Positions 42,567 to 52,218 of a DNA stretch of 52,218 bases are shown piece after piece; within the stretch, counting starts at the first letter, position 1; the number at the start of each line of letters is the position of its first letter. Source of the DNA: Paraburkholderia sp. LEh10 (GTDB lineage: Bacteria > Pseudomonadota > Gammaproteobacteria > Burkholderiales > Burkholderiaceae); contig NZ_JAGIPX010000057.1 of NCBI RefSeq assembly GCF_017814945.1, forward strand, positions 1 to 52,218, given 5' to 3'. Both the position numbers and the translations under genes were made by a program. Below the pieces are notes generated by a model that had not been told where the DNA came from, searched no databases, and was given only the letters and a program-made list of their open reading frames with translations.

Positions 42567-42593
42567 GTCGCTCTCATCCGTCCGTCTACGCCG

Positions 42594-44216
<1,623 letters not shown>

Positions 44217-44481
44217 AACCGTCCGTCTAACGAAGGAAAACGAATGGCCGGCCGCGCATCGTGCGTGCCGGGGGGACCCGCAAACGCGCGGTCGGCTGAG
44301 CGGTACGGTCGCCGGATGCGCGGCGGCGTGCCTCGTGCCCCGTCAGCGGGCGTCTGCGGTGCGCGCCGCGGACGAAGTGCGGTCGAGCGGCGCAGTCAAC
44401 CAGTATAGCGGGCCAGGATGACAGCCGGGATAGAGGAGACGGCACGCCAGATAGCGGGATGCTTACGCCTCGTGCAAGCCG

Positions 44482-46068
44482 TCAATCCCGTAGCGGATAG
44501 ACGAGCCGGTTCAGCAACTTGCGCACCATTGGCGCGAGTTCGCCCGCGGTCACGCCAGCGGGTCCTTTGCCGCGCGCGGTGAGCGCGTCGGCGGCGAGGC
44601 CGTGCAGGAAGACGCCCGCGAGCGCCGCTTCGTAGCGCGGCAACCCTTGGCCGAGGAAGGCGCCGATCAGCCCGCCCAGCACGTCGCCCGTGCCGCCTGT
44701 CGCGAGCGCCGCGTTGCCCGTCGGATTGATGGCGACGCGTCCGTCGGGCGCCGCGATCACGGTGCCCGTACCCTTGAGCACGGCGACGCTCGCATAGCGC
44801 GCGGCAAGCGCGCGAGCGGCCGCGAGGCGGTCGGCTTGCACCGATTTCGCGTCCGTGCCGAGCAGGCGCGCGGCTTCCAACGGGTGCGGCGTCAGCACGC
44901 ACGGGTCGCTGGCCGACTCGCCGCGTTGCCTGACGGTATCGGCGAGGTCGGCGTGATCGGCGATCAGGTTCAGCGCGTCGGCGTCCAGCAGTTTTGGTAC
45001 GTCGAGGGGCAGCACGTCGCGCAGCACGTTGACGGCGCGCTCGCGCTTGCCCATTCCGCAGCCGATCGACAACGCATCCATGTCGGCGAGCGGAAGACGG
45101 TCGAGTGGATGCAGCATCAGTTCGGGATGTGGCGGATCGTACGGCGGGTTGCCTGTGCCCAGAAACGCGACGTGGACCTTGCCAGCGCCCGCGTGCAATG
45201 CCGCGCGCGCGGCGAGCACGGGCGCGCCGCACATGCCCGTGTCGCCGCCTACGATGGCGATGCTGCCGAATGTGCCCTTGTGGGTCGAAAAATCGCGCGG
45301 CGGAAATTGCGGGACGAAGAGGGCAGGCGCATTCAACCGGACGCCCGGCTGGCGGGGCGCTTCGACGCCGATCGGCGCGACGGTAACGTCGCCTGCCAGA
45401 TCGCGTCCCAAGGCCATGAAGAGGCCCGGCTTTGCACCAATGAACGTGACCGTGTGCGTCGCGCGCACGGCAACGCTGCCATCGACGACATTGCCTGTAT
45501 CGCTATCCAGCCCGCTGGGCACGTCGAGCGCCAGCACACGCCCGCGCGTTTTCGCGCGCGCCGACAACTGCTGCGCGATCGGTGCAAACACGCCACCCAG
45601 CGGCCGCGCGAGCCCAATGCCGAACATGCCGTCGACGACCCACCCATAGTTGTCGAGCGAGGCCGGCACCGCACCCGAGATCGGCACGCCCGCCGCGCGC
45701 GCCTCGGCGAGCGCCCAGCGGGCGTCGTCGGGCTTGACGTCGACGGGCATACACACTTCCACCGTCACGCCCGCGCGCTGCAGTTCCGTCGCGACGACCA
45801 GCGCGTCGCCGCCGTTGTTGCCGGGCCCCGCGACAAGCCACACCGGCTGGTGCGGGTCGACGGAACCGTCGTGCGCGATATGTTCGAGCAGGAAGCGCGC
45901 GCCCGCGTGCCCGGCGCGGCCCATCAGCGTGTGCGGGGGCAACGACGCTTCCGCGCTTTTTTCGAGCGCCCGCAGCTCCGTGACGTTCAATAGCGCGAAC
46001 GGCCGGTCGTGCGGGTTGACGAGAATGGCGTGACTGGAATGAACAAGGGGCAGAGCGGCATCGGTCAT
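44482..46068 (-). CDS. nnr: Bifunctional NAD(P)HX epimerase/dehydratase
   Basis: Encodes 528 residues. It repairs damaged (hydrated) NADH and NADPH. The N-terminal YjeF_N epimerase domain (about 25-235) has LMGRAGHAGARFLLE, VAGPGNNGGDALVVA and VDGMFGIGLARPL; the C-terminal ribokinase-like dehydratase (about 255-520) has GSIAIVGGDTGMCGAPVLAA, LTPHPLEAARLLG and GNAALATGGTGDVLGGLIGA, the last holding the catalytic Asp. Both halves look intact, so both reactions are expected. It is transcribed leftward; the dadA-like gene on the same strand lies 97 bp upstream. Confidence 0.95.
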   Translation of the reverse strand: MTDAALPLVHSSHAILVNPHDRPFALLNVTELRALEKSAEASLPPHTLMGRAGHAGARFLLEHIAHDGSVDPHQPVWLVAGPGNNGGDALVVATELQRAGVTVEVCMPVDVKPDDARWALAEARAAGVPISGAVPASLDNYGWVVDGMFGIGLARPLGGVFAPIAQQLSARAKTRGRVLALDVPSGLDSDTGNVVDGSVAVRATHTVTFIGAKPGLFMALGRDLAGDVTVAPIGVEAPRQPGVRLNAPALFVPQFPPRDFSTHKGTFGSIAIVGGDTGMCGAPVLAARAALHAGAGKVHVAFLGTGNPPYDPPHPELMLHPLDRLPLADMDALSIGCGMGKRERAVNVLRDVLPLDVPKLLDADALNLIADHADLADTVRQRGESASDPCVLTPHPLEAARLLGTDAKSVQADRLAAARALAARYASVAVLKGTGTVIAAPDGRVAINPTGNAALATGGTGDVLGGLIGAFLGQGLPRYEAALAGVFLHGLAADALTARGKGPAGVTAGELAPMVRKLLNRLVYPLRD

Positions 46069-46164
46069 GGCAGCGTACGAAAGCGATGGGGTACGCTCAT
46101 GGTAGTGGCATTGCGCATGGCGATGCCAGCCTGCGCAATGGTATAGGACAAGTGACCGTCCCTG

Positions 46165-47466
46165 TTATCCGTTGAAGCGCTCTGGGCGAAGAGCCGCGAT
46201 CGTGTCGGGCGGCAGTTCGGATGGCGCGCCCGACACGAGGCTTGCGATCAGCTTGCCCGAGCCGCACGCGAGGCCCCAGCCGACGGGCCCATGCGACGCG
46301 TTGACGAAAAGCCGCGGGTGCAGCGCGTTGCCCGTCACGGGCAGACCGTCGGGCGACAGCAGCTTCACGCCTTCCCAGGGCAGAGCCGCCGAAATGCGCG
46401 CCGAGCCCGGCACCCAGTCGTGCGTCGCCTGGCTGAGCAGCGCGAGCGCTTCCTTCGTCATCGCTTCGGGCAGCGGCTGCTTCGTCTGGCTCGCGCTTTG
46501 CAGCACCGCGCCACCCGCGATCCGCAGCCGGTGATTGCTGCGCGTAATCGTGATGCGCTTGACGGCGTCGATCACCGTCGTGTGCGGCGCGAATTCCTCG
46601 CGTGCGATCGGTGCGACGAGGTTGTGCAGACGCAGCGGATGCAGCGGCAGGCTCAAGCCGAGCCTTTCCAGCAGCGCGAGGCTGCCGACGCCCGCCGCGA
46701 CGACCACGACATCGGCGCTGATCACGTCGACTTCGCGCGAACGCGATGACTCGCCGTTCGCGGGCGCGAGTTCGACCGCGGCGCGCTGGTTGTCGAGCCG
46801 GATGCCCGTCACTTCGCGGCCGCACTGGAACTGCACGCCGCCTTGCGCGTCGAGCGTCTGCTTGATCAGCTTCGCGAACAGCGGGCAGTTCGCCGTGCCC
46901 TCGTCGTCGAACAGCACGCCGCCCGCGAAATGCGGATCGAGCGGGATCGAATGCTCGACCGTCTGACACTCCTGCGGGCTCAGCACGTGATGCGGCACCT
47001 CGAACTTGCGCAGCAGGTCGAGCGCGGGCTGCGTGTGCTCCCAGTCCTGCGCGGCGCGCACGAGATACAACTGGCCTTTCGACTGCTCGAATTCGAGGTT
47101 GAAGTGATGCTCGATGTCGGCGAGCGACTGGCGCGCCGATTCGATCAGGGGACGCAGCAGCGCGTATTGTTTCTGAAACGCTTCGGGTTCGGCGAGCGCC
47201 GAGAGCTTGCGGATGAAATCCCGCACCGGCCCGTTGAATCCCGTCTTCTTGATGACGCCGCTTTTCGCCGACTGGCGATGTTGCATGAAGGTGGGACCGA
47301 ACCAGACATCGAGCGGTGTGGGCAGCAGCGTGCCGCCGTGGCCGTAAGTAGCGCCTTGCGCGACGGTGGCGTGCCGCTCGACGACGCACACCCGGTGACC
47401 GGCCGCGCGTAGCTGGTAAGCGGTGGCGACGCCGACGATCCCGCCGCCAATGACAATGACATCCAT
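46165..47466 (-). CDS. DadA-like FAD-dependent D-amino-acid dehydrogenase
   Basis: Encodes 433 residues from ATG 47466, chosen because the protein then begins MDVIVIGGGIVGVATAYQLR with the FAD dinucleotide motif at residues 5-12; in-frame sequence further upstream has no similarity. It belongs to the DAO family: VVERHATVAQGATYGHGG, ECQTVEHSIPL, GVLFDDEGTANCPLFAK, and GSARISAALPWEGVKLLSPDGLPVTG near the C-terminus, with VNASHGPVGWGLACGSGKLI. DadA oxidises D-alanine and others at the membrane, passing electrons to quinone. The gene lacks an adjacent racemase. D-amino acid or another amine substrate is inferred. Confidence 0.88.
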   Translation of the reverse strand: MDVIVIGGGIVGVATAYQLRAAGHRVCVVERHATVAQGATYGHGGTLLPTPLDVWFGPTFMQHRQSAKSGVIKKTGFNGPVRDFIRKLSALAEPEAFQKQYALLRPLIESARQSLADIEHHFNLEFEQSKGQLYLVRAAQDWEHTQPALDLLRKFEVPHHVLSPQECQTVEHSIPLDPHFAGGVLFDDEGTANCPLFAKLIKQTLDAQGGVQFQCGREVTGIRLDNQRAAVELAPANGESSRSREVDVISADVVVVAAGVGSLALLERLGLSLPLHPLRLHNLVAPIAREEFAPHTTVIDAVKRITITRSNHRLRIAGGAVLQSASQTKQPLPEAMTKEALALLSQATHDWVPGSARISAALPWEGVKLLSPDGLPVTGNALHPRLFVNASHGPVGWGLACGSGKLIASLVSGAPSELPPDTIAALRPERFNG

Positions 47467-47941
47467 GGTTAATTCGTGTTGCTGGCGGTACGCGTGGGCG
47501 AGGCGTATTCCGTATGCGTGACATGCGGCGCCGCAGGACTGCCGATGCTGCGCCGATCTGATGAAAGGCGGAATGATAGCAGTCAAACGAGGCTCCCGGC
47601 ACCGCGTCGTCCGGCATAGGACGAATGACGCGGCGATGGGGCATCGAGCGCGCATCGACGCCATGAAACGCGCGTATTCCGCCTGCCATACACAGCCGCA
47701 AATGCCTCCCGAAAAGAGCCGGACGTCGCGCGGACGCGATGCGCGGGCCGCAAAAGCGCATCGGCAGCGCGCGCGGAAGGTGATGCAGGCAGGTCTGCCG
47801 GGGCGTCCCGGGTTATAATCTCCGACTTCCTTACGCCTCACGTCGCCCCCACGCGCGACTGTCCGGGCGATTGCCCAAGTCATTCCGAAGCAATCGCGCG
47901 CGGTACCCAGCGACGCAACCGATCGACGCAACGTCAAGTCC
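47467..47941. other. Divergent region between the oxidase gene and purL
   Basis: No gene is seen. A TATAAT hexamer at 47814-47819 is the best promoter element, 122 bp before purL. The rest is GC-rich with no further structure noticed. Confidence 0.5.
47814..47819 (+). promoter_or_regulatory. Candidate -10 box for purL
   Basis: An exact TATAAT in GC-rich surroundings, 122 bp upstream of the purL ATG. No convincing -35 hexamer at 16-18 bp, so activator dependence or a chance match is possible. Confidence 0.45.
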
Positions 47942-50900
47942 ATGGCCCACTTCTCGTGTTTTCCCGGCGCTTCGGCCCTTTCCGATTTCCGTCAAACCCG
48001 CCTGCTCGACACGTTGTCGCGCATCGACGCCAACATCGTCGGCGTGCGCGGCCAGTATCTGCATTTCGTGAACTCGCAGACGCCGCTTTCCACGGAAGAC
48101 AGCGCGAAGATCGAAGCGCTGATGCACTACGGCGATCCGTTCGAAACCGGCAAGGACAAGGGCGCCGTCGAAACCTTCCTCGTCGTGCCGCGTTTCGGCA
48201 CCGTGTCGCCGTGGGCGAGCAAGGCCACCGACATCGCGCATCACTGCGGCCTCACGCAGGTGCGCCGTATCGAGCGCGGCATCGAGTACACGGTCGTATT
48301 GAAGAGCGGGCTGCTCGGCGGCAAGAAGGCGCTGTCGGACGAGGCGCGCGCGGCCGTCGCGGCGGCGCTGCACGACCGCATGACCGAGAGCGTGGCCGAA
48401 TCGCGCGACTACGCGATGCATCTGTTCGACGAGCTGCCCGCCAAGCCGCTGCAAACGGTCGGCGTGCTAACCGACGGCCGCAAGGCGCTGGAAACGGCGA
48501 ACTCGGAACTGGGCCTCGCGCTCGCCGACGATGAAATCGACTACCTCGTCGACGCGTTCACGAAGCTCGGCCGCAATCCGACCGATGTCGAGCTGATGAT
48601 GTTCGCGCAGGCCAACAGCGAGCACTGCCGTCACAAGATCTTCAACGCCAGCTGGACAATCGACGGCGAAGCGCAGGACATGTCGCTTTTCAACATGATC
48701 CGCAACACCGAAAAGCTCAGTCCGCAAGGCACGATCGTCGCGTATGCGGACAACTCGTCGATCATGCAGGGCGGCATGGCCGAGCGCTGGTTCCCGCGCA
48801 AGGCGAAGAGCGACGGCGAGCCGGGCGAACGCTACGGCCGTCACGTCGAACTCACGCACACGTTGATGAAGGTTGAGACGCACAACCACCCGACCGCGAT
48901 CTCGCCGTTCCCCGGCGCGGCGACGGGCGCGGGCGGCGAAATCCGCGACGAAGGCGCGACGGGCCGCGGCGCGCGTCCGAAGGCGGGCTTGACGGGCTTC
49001 ACGGTATCGAACCTCGATCTGCCCGGCGCGCGCGAGCCGTGGGAAAACGCGCGCGACGCCACGCAGCCGATGGGCCACCGCAACGCCGCCGACCAGTTCG
49101 GCACGTACGGCCGTCCCGACCGCATCGCGTCGCCGCTGCAGATCATGATCGACGGGCCGCTCGGCGGCGCCGCGTTCAACAACGAATTCGGCCGTCCGAA
49201 CCTGGGTGGCTATTTCCGCACTTACGAGCAAAACGTCGCGGGCCGCGTGCGCGGCTATCACAAGCCGATCATGATCGCGGGCGGCCTCGGCAACGTCTCA
49301 GATCAGCACACGCACAAGCACGACCTGCCCGCCGGCTCGCTGCTGATCCAGATCGGCGGCCCCGGCATGCGCATCGGCATGGGCGGCGGTGCGGCCAGCT
49401 CGATGGCGACGGGCACCAACACGGCAGAGCTCGACTTCGATTCCGTCCAGCGCGGCAATCCGGAAATCGAGCGGCGCGCACAGGAAGTGATCAACGCGTG
49501 CTGGCAACTGGGCGAAGACAATCCGATCCTGAGCATTCACGACGTCGGCGCAGGCGGATTGTCGAACGCGTTTCCGGAACTCGTCGATGGGGCGGACAAG
49601 GGCGCGCTGTTCGAACTGCGCAAGGTGCAACTCGAAGAAAGCGGCTTGTCGCCGCGCGAAATCTGGTCGAACGAAGCACAAGAGCGCTATGTGCTGGCCA
49701 TTGCGCCGTCGCGTCTGGAAGAATTCGCGGCCATCTGCGAGCGTGAGCGCTGCCCGTTCGCGGTGATCGGCACAGCGACGCAAGAGCGTCAGCTGAAGCT
49801 GATCGACGCCGATCAGTCCGACGACCACGCGCATCAGCCCGTCGACATGCCGATGGAAGTTCTGCTCGGCAAGCCGCCGCGCATGCATCGCGACGTCCAG
49901 CGCGTTTCGGCGCCGCATTTGCCCGTCGATGTCACGCATATCGCGCTGCATGAGGCGGCCGTCAACGTGCTGCGCCATCCGACGGTGGCGAGCAAGTCGT
50001 TCCTGATTACGATCGGCGACCGCTCGGTGGGCGGCACGACGGCGCGCGACCAGATGGTCGGCCCGTGGCAGGTGCCTGTCGCCGACTGCGCGATCACCAC
50101 GGTCGATTACGCGGGTTTCCGCGGCGAAGCGATGACGATGGCCGAGCGCACGCCGCTCGCCGTGATCGACGCGCCCGCGTCGGGCCGCATGGCCGTCGGC
50201 GAAGCGGTGACGAACATCGCGTCGGCGCCCATCGTGTCGCTGGACAAGCTCAAGCTGTCGGCGAACTGGATGGCCGCATGCGGCAGCCCCGGTGAAGATG
50301 CCGCGCTGTACGACACGGTCAAGGCGATCGGGATGGAACTGTGCCCGGCGCTCGGAATCGGCATTCCCGTCGGCAAGGATTCGTTGTCGATGCGCACAAA
50401 GTGGGCCGACGCCGATGTCGAGAAGGAGGTGATCGCGCCCGTGTCGCTGATCATCTCGGCATTCGCGCCCGTGGAAGACGTGCGCCGTCATCTGACGCCG
50501 CAACTGCTGAGCCAGAAGGAAGCGGGCGACACAGTGCTGATCGCGATCGATCTCGGCCGCGGCAAGCAGCGTCTTGGCGGCAGTATTCTCGCGCAGGTGA
50601 CACAACAGGTCGGCGACAAGGTGCCGGACGTCGACGATCCGGAAGATCTGAAGCGCTTCTTTGCCGCGATCCAGGCGCTGAACGCGGACGGCAAGCTGCT
50701 TGCGTACCACGACCGCTCGGACGGCGGCCTGTGGGCGACCGTCTGCGAAATGGCATTCGCCGGTCACGTGGGCGTGTCGTTGAATGTCGACATGCTGACG
50801 CTCGATCCCGACCACGAATCCGATTACGGCGATGCGAAGGACTGGGCGAAGCAGACGAGCGGCCGCCGCGAAGACCGCACGATCCGCGCGCTCTTCAACG

Positions 50901-52021
50901 AGGAACTCGGTGCGGTGCTCCAGGTGCGCGCGGCCGACCGCGACGCGGTGCTTTCCGCGCTGCGCGAGCACGGCCTGTCCGCGTGCTCGCACGTGATCGG
51001 CAAGCCGAACGAGCGCGACGCGATCGAAATTTATCGCGACGCGAAGAAGATCTTCGAGGCGCCGCGCGCCGAACTGCATCGCACGTGGAGCGAAGTGAGC
51101 TGGCGCATTTCGCGTCTGCGCGACAACCCCGCTTGCGCCGACGCCGAGTTCGACTCGCTTCTCGACACGTCCGATCCCGGCATCCAGCCGCTTCTGTCGT
51201 TCGATCCCGCCGAGGATGTCGCTGCGCCGTATATCGGCAAGGGCGCACGTCCGCGCGTCGCGATCCTGCGCGAGCAGGGCGTGAATTCGCACCTCGAAAC
51301 CGCGTACGCATTCGACCGCGCGGGCTTCGATGCGCACGACGTCCACATGAGCGATCTGCTGTCGGGCCGGGCGACGCTCGCCGACTTCGCGGGCGCTGTC
51401 GCGTGCGGCGGCTTCTCGTATGGCGATGTGCTGGGCGCGGGCGAAGGCTGGGCGAAGACGGTCCGCTTCAACGCGCAACTGGCCGACATGTTCGCGGCGT
51501 TCTTCGGCCGCAGCGACACGTTCGCGCTCGGCATCTGCAACGGCTGCCAGATGATGAGCAGCTTGGCTTCGATGATTCCCGGCGCGCAGGCATGGCCGAA
51601 GTTCACGCGCAACAAGTCGGAGAAGTTCGAAGCGCGCTTTTCGCTGGTCGAAGTCCAGTCGTCGCCGTCGATCTTCTTCGCGGGCATGGAAGGCTCGCGC
51701 ATCCCTGTTGCCGTGGCGCACGGCGAGGGCTTTGCGGACTTCTCGCAGCAGGGCGATGCCTCGCGTGTCGCGGTTGCGATGCGCTACGTCGATCATCGCG
51801 GCCAGCCGACTGAACAGTATCCGTTCAATCCGAACGGCTCGCCGGCTGGTATTACATCGGTGACGACGCCGGATGGCCGCTTCACGGTATTGATGCCGCA
51901 CACGGAGCGCGTGCATCGCAACGTGCAGATGAGCTGGCATCCGCAGGCGTGGAAGGACGGCGCGACGGACGGCAGCCCGTGGATGCGTGTGTTTCAGAAT
52001 GCGAGGAAGTGGATCGGGTAA
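47942..52021 (+). CDS. purL: Phosphoribosylformylglycinamidine synthase (large type)
   Basis: Encodes 1359 residues, the single-chain form found in beta- and gamma-proteobacteria. It converts FGAR, glutamine and ATP to FGAM in purine synthesis. The N-terminal PurS-like region is followed by the synthase domains (ANSEHCRHKIFNASW, KVETHNHPTAISPFPGAATG, GPGMRIGMGGGAASSMATG, and later GIGIPVGKDSLSM). A class I glutaminase occupies about 1095-1359, with nucleophile Cys1199 (LGICNGCQMMSS) and His1320/Glu1322 (MPHTERVHR). All catalytic residues are intact. The gene ends 45 bp before a tandem repeat array; no terminator hairpin was noticed. Confidence 0.98.
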   Translation: MAHFSCFPGASALSDFRQTRLLDTLSRIDANIVGVRGQYLHFVNSQTPLSTEDSAKIEALMHYGDPFETGKDKGAVETFLVVPRFGTVSPWASKATDIAHHCGLTQVRRIERGIEYTVVLKSGLLGGKKALSDEARAAVAAALHDRMTESVAESRDYAMHLFDELPAKPLQTVGVLTDGRKALETANSELGLALADDEIDYLVDAFTKLGRNPTDVELMMFAQANSEHCRHKIFNASWTIDGEAQDMSLFNMIRNTEKLSPQGTIVAYADNSSIMQGGMAERWFPRKAKSDGEPGERYGRHVELTHTLMKVETHNHPTAISPFPGAATGAGGEIRDEGATGRGARPKAGLTGFTVSNLDLPGAREPWENARDATQPMGHRNAADQFGTYGRPDRIASPLQIMIDGPLGGAAFNNEFGRPNLGGYFRTYEQNVAGRVRGYHKPIMIAGGLGNVSDQHTHKHDLPAGSLLIQIGGPGMRIGMGGGAASSMATGTNTAELDFDSVQRGNPEIERRAQEVINACWQLGEDNPILSIHDVGAGGLSNAFPELVDGADKGALFELRKVQLEESGLSPREIWSNEAQERYVLAIAPSRLEEFAAICERERCPFAVIGTATQERQLKLIDADQSDDHAHQPVDMPMEVLLGKPPRMHRDVQRVSAPHLPVDVTHIALHEAAVNVLRHPTVASKSFLITIGDRSVGGTTARDQMVGPWQVPVADCAITTVDYAGFRGEAMTMAERTPLAVIDAPASGRMAVGEAVTNIASAPIVSLDKLKLSANWMAACGSPGEDAALYDTVKAIGMELCPALGIGIPVGKDSLSMRTKWADADVEKEVIAPVSLIISAFAPVEDVRRHLTPQLLSQKEAGDTVLIAIDLGRGKQRLGGSILAQVTQQVGDKVPDVDDPEDLKRFFAAIQALNADGKLLAYHDRSDGGLWATVCEMAFAGHVGVSLNVDMLTLDPDHESDYGDAKDWAKQTSGRREDRTIRALFNEELGAVLQVRAADRDAVLSALREHGLSACSHVIGKPNERDAIEIYRDAKKIFEAPRAELHRTWSEVSWRISRLRDNPACADAEFDSLLDTSDPGIQPLLSFDPAEDVAAPYIGKGARPRVAILREQGVNSHLETAYAFDRAGFDAHDVHMSDLLSGRATLADFAGAVACGGFSYGDVLGAGEGWAKTVRFNAQLADMFAAFFGRSDTFALGICNGCQMMSSLASMIPGAQAWPKFTRNKSEKFEARFSLVEVQSSPSIFFAGMEGSRIPVAVAHGEGFADFSQQGDASRVAVAMRYVDHRGQPTEQYPFNPNGSPAGITSVTTPDGRFTVLMPHTERVHRNVQMSWHPQAWKDGATDGSPWMRVFQNARKWIG

Positions 52022-52065
52022 TGCTTTTGCGCTGTTTCGCGCGGGAAGGTGTCCTGGTTCGTTTT

Positions 52066-52217
52066 GCCGTTATTGCTGGCATCCGCGATTGCGGTTTGTT
52101 CTTGCCGCTAACGCCGGCATCCGCGATGCGGTTGGTGTTTCGCCGCTAACGCCGGCATCCGCGATGCGGTTGGTGTTTCGCCGCTAACGCCGGCATCCGC
52201 GATGCGGTTGGTGTTTC
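52066..52217. repeat. 38-bp tandem repeat array reaching the window edge
   Basis: Four units with an exact 38-bp period. Units 2-4 (52104, 52142, 52180) are identical: GCCGCTAACGCCGGCATCCG followed by CGATGCGGTTGGTGTTTC; unit 1 (52066) is diverged. The array continues beyond the window. The reverse complement contains ACCGCATCGCGGATGCC, the core of the array at 80-325. The identity of the last copies suggests recent expansion or homogenisation. Confidence 0.92.
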
Positions 52218-52218
52218 G

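Noticed and set aside
49298..51940. 880-codon minus-strand ORF opposite purL
   Set aside because: Typical antisense open frame in high-GC DNA; PurL is intact on the plus strand.
52066..52217. CRISPR array
   Set aside because: The 38-bp units are tandem without spacers.

Overview
The window is high-GC DNA from a Burkholderiaceae beta-proteobacterium, most likely Paraburkholderia or a close relative. That placement is inference from protein sequences recognised by eye and from gene order: tig-clpP-clpX-lon-hupB-tRNA-ppiD, mfd/ispD-ispF and tesA/ybbA. No plasmid, phage or transposase gene is visible. Almost everything is chromosomal core or near-core, with a few poorly known small genes between.

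Layout. 1-494: a hairpin followed by a degenerate tandem repeat array. 495-6130: a secreted protein of unknown function, the FetAB-type metal exporter pair (minus strand), an AsmA-family envelope protein and a small hypothetical gene; several 11-15 bp tandem repeats lie in this part and just after it. 6805-11199: a three-gene phosphorelay (CHASE3 sensor kinase, single-domain receiver, receiver-PAS-kinase-receiver hybrid). 11308-19189 (minus): mscL, a threonine/serine dehydratase, argE, an M20-family protein with altered metal ligands, and mfd. 19462-20755 (plus): ispD and ispF. 21144-24684 (minus): ahpD and ahpC, then an EnvZ/OmpR-type pair. 24922-30807: a small secreted protein, a Tat-exported DUF1501 protein, a squalene/phytoene-synthase-like protein without its first Asp motif, tRNA-Leu(UAG), a 43-residue His/Cys-rich secreted peptide, a class II aldolase, a MarR regulator and glycerate kinase.

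31303-40491 is the proteostasis block: trigger factor, ClpP, ClpX, Lon and HU-beta, then tRNA-Val and tRNA-Asp and the periplasmic folding factor PpiD, with clear intrinsic terminators between several units. 40584-47466 holds a small lipoprotein, the back-to-back tesA/ybbA pair, pgi, the NAD(P)HX repair enzyme and a DadA-like oxidase. 47942-52021 is purL. The window closes inside a 38-bp tandem repeat array whose core is shared, in opposite orientation, with the array at the start.

The most interesting items are the His/Cys-rich mini-peptide at 27873-28004, the His-rich tetrapeptide repeat tail on the metal-exporter ATPase, the M20 protein with replaced metal ligands, the pseudo-synthase at 26538-27371, the abutting divergent start codons of tesA and ybbA, and the paired repeat arrays. 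All functional statements rest on reading the sequence and on family knowledge; no database search was run.
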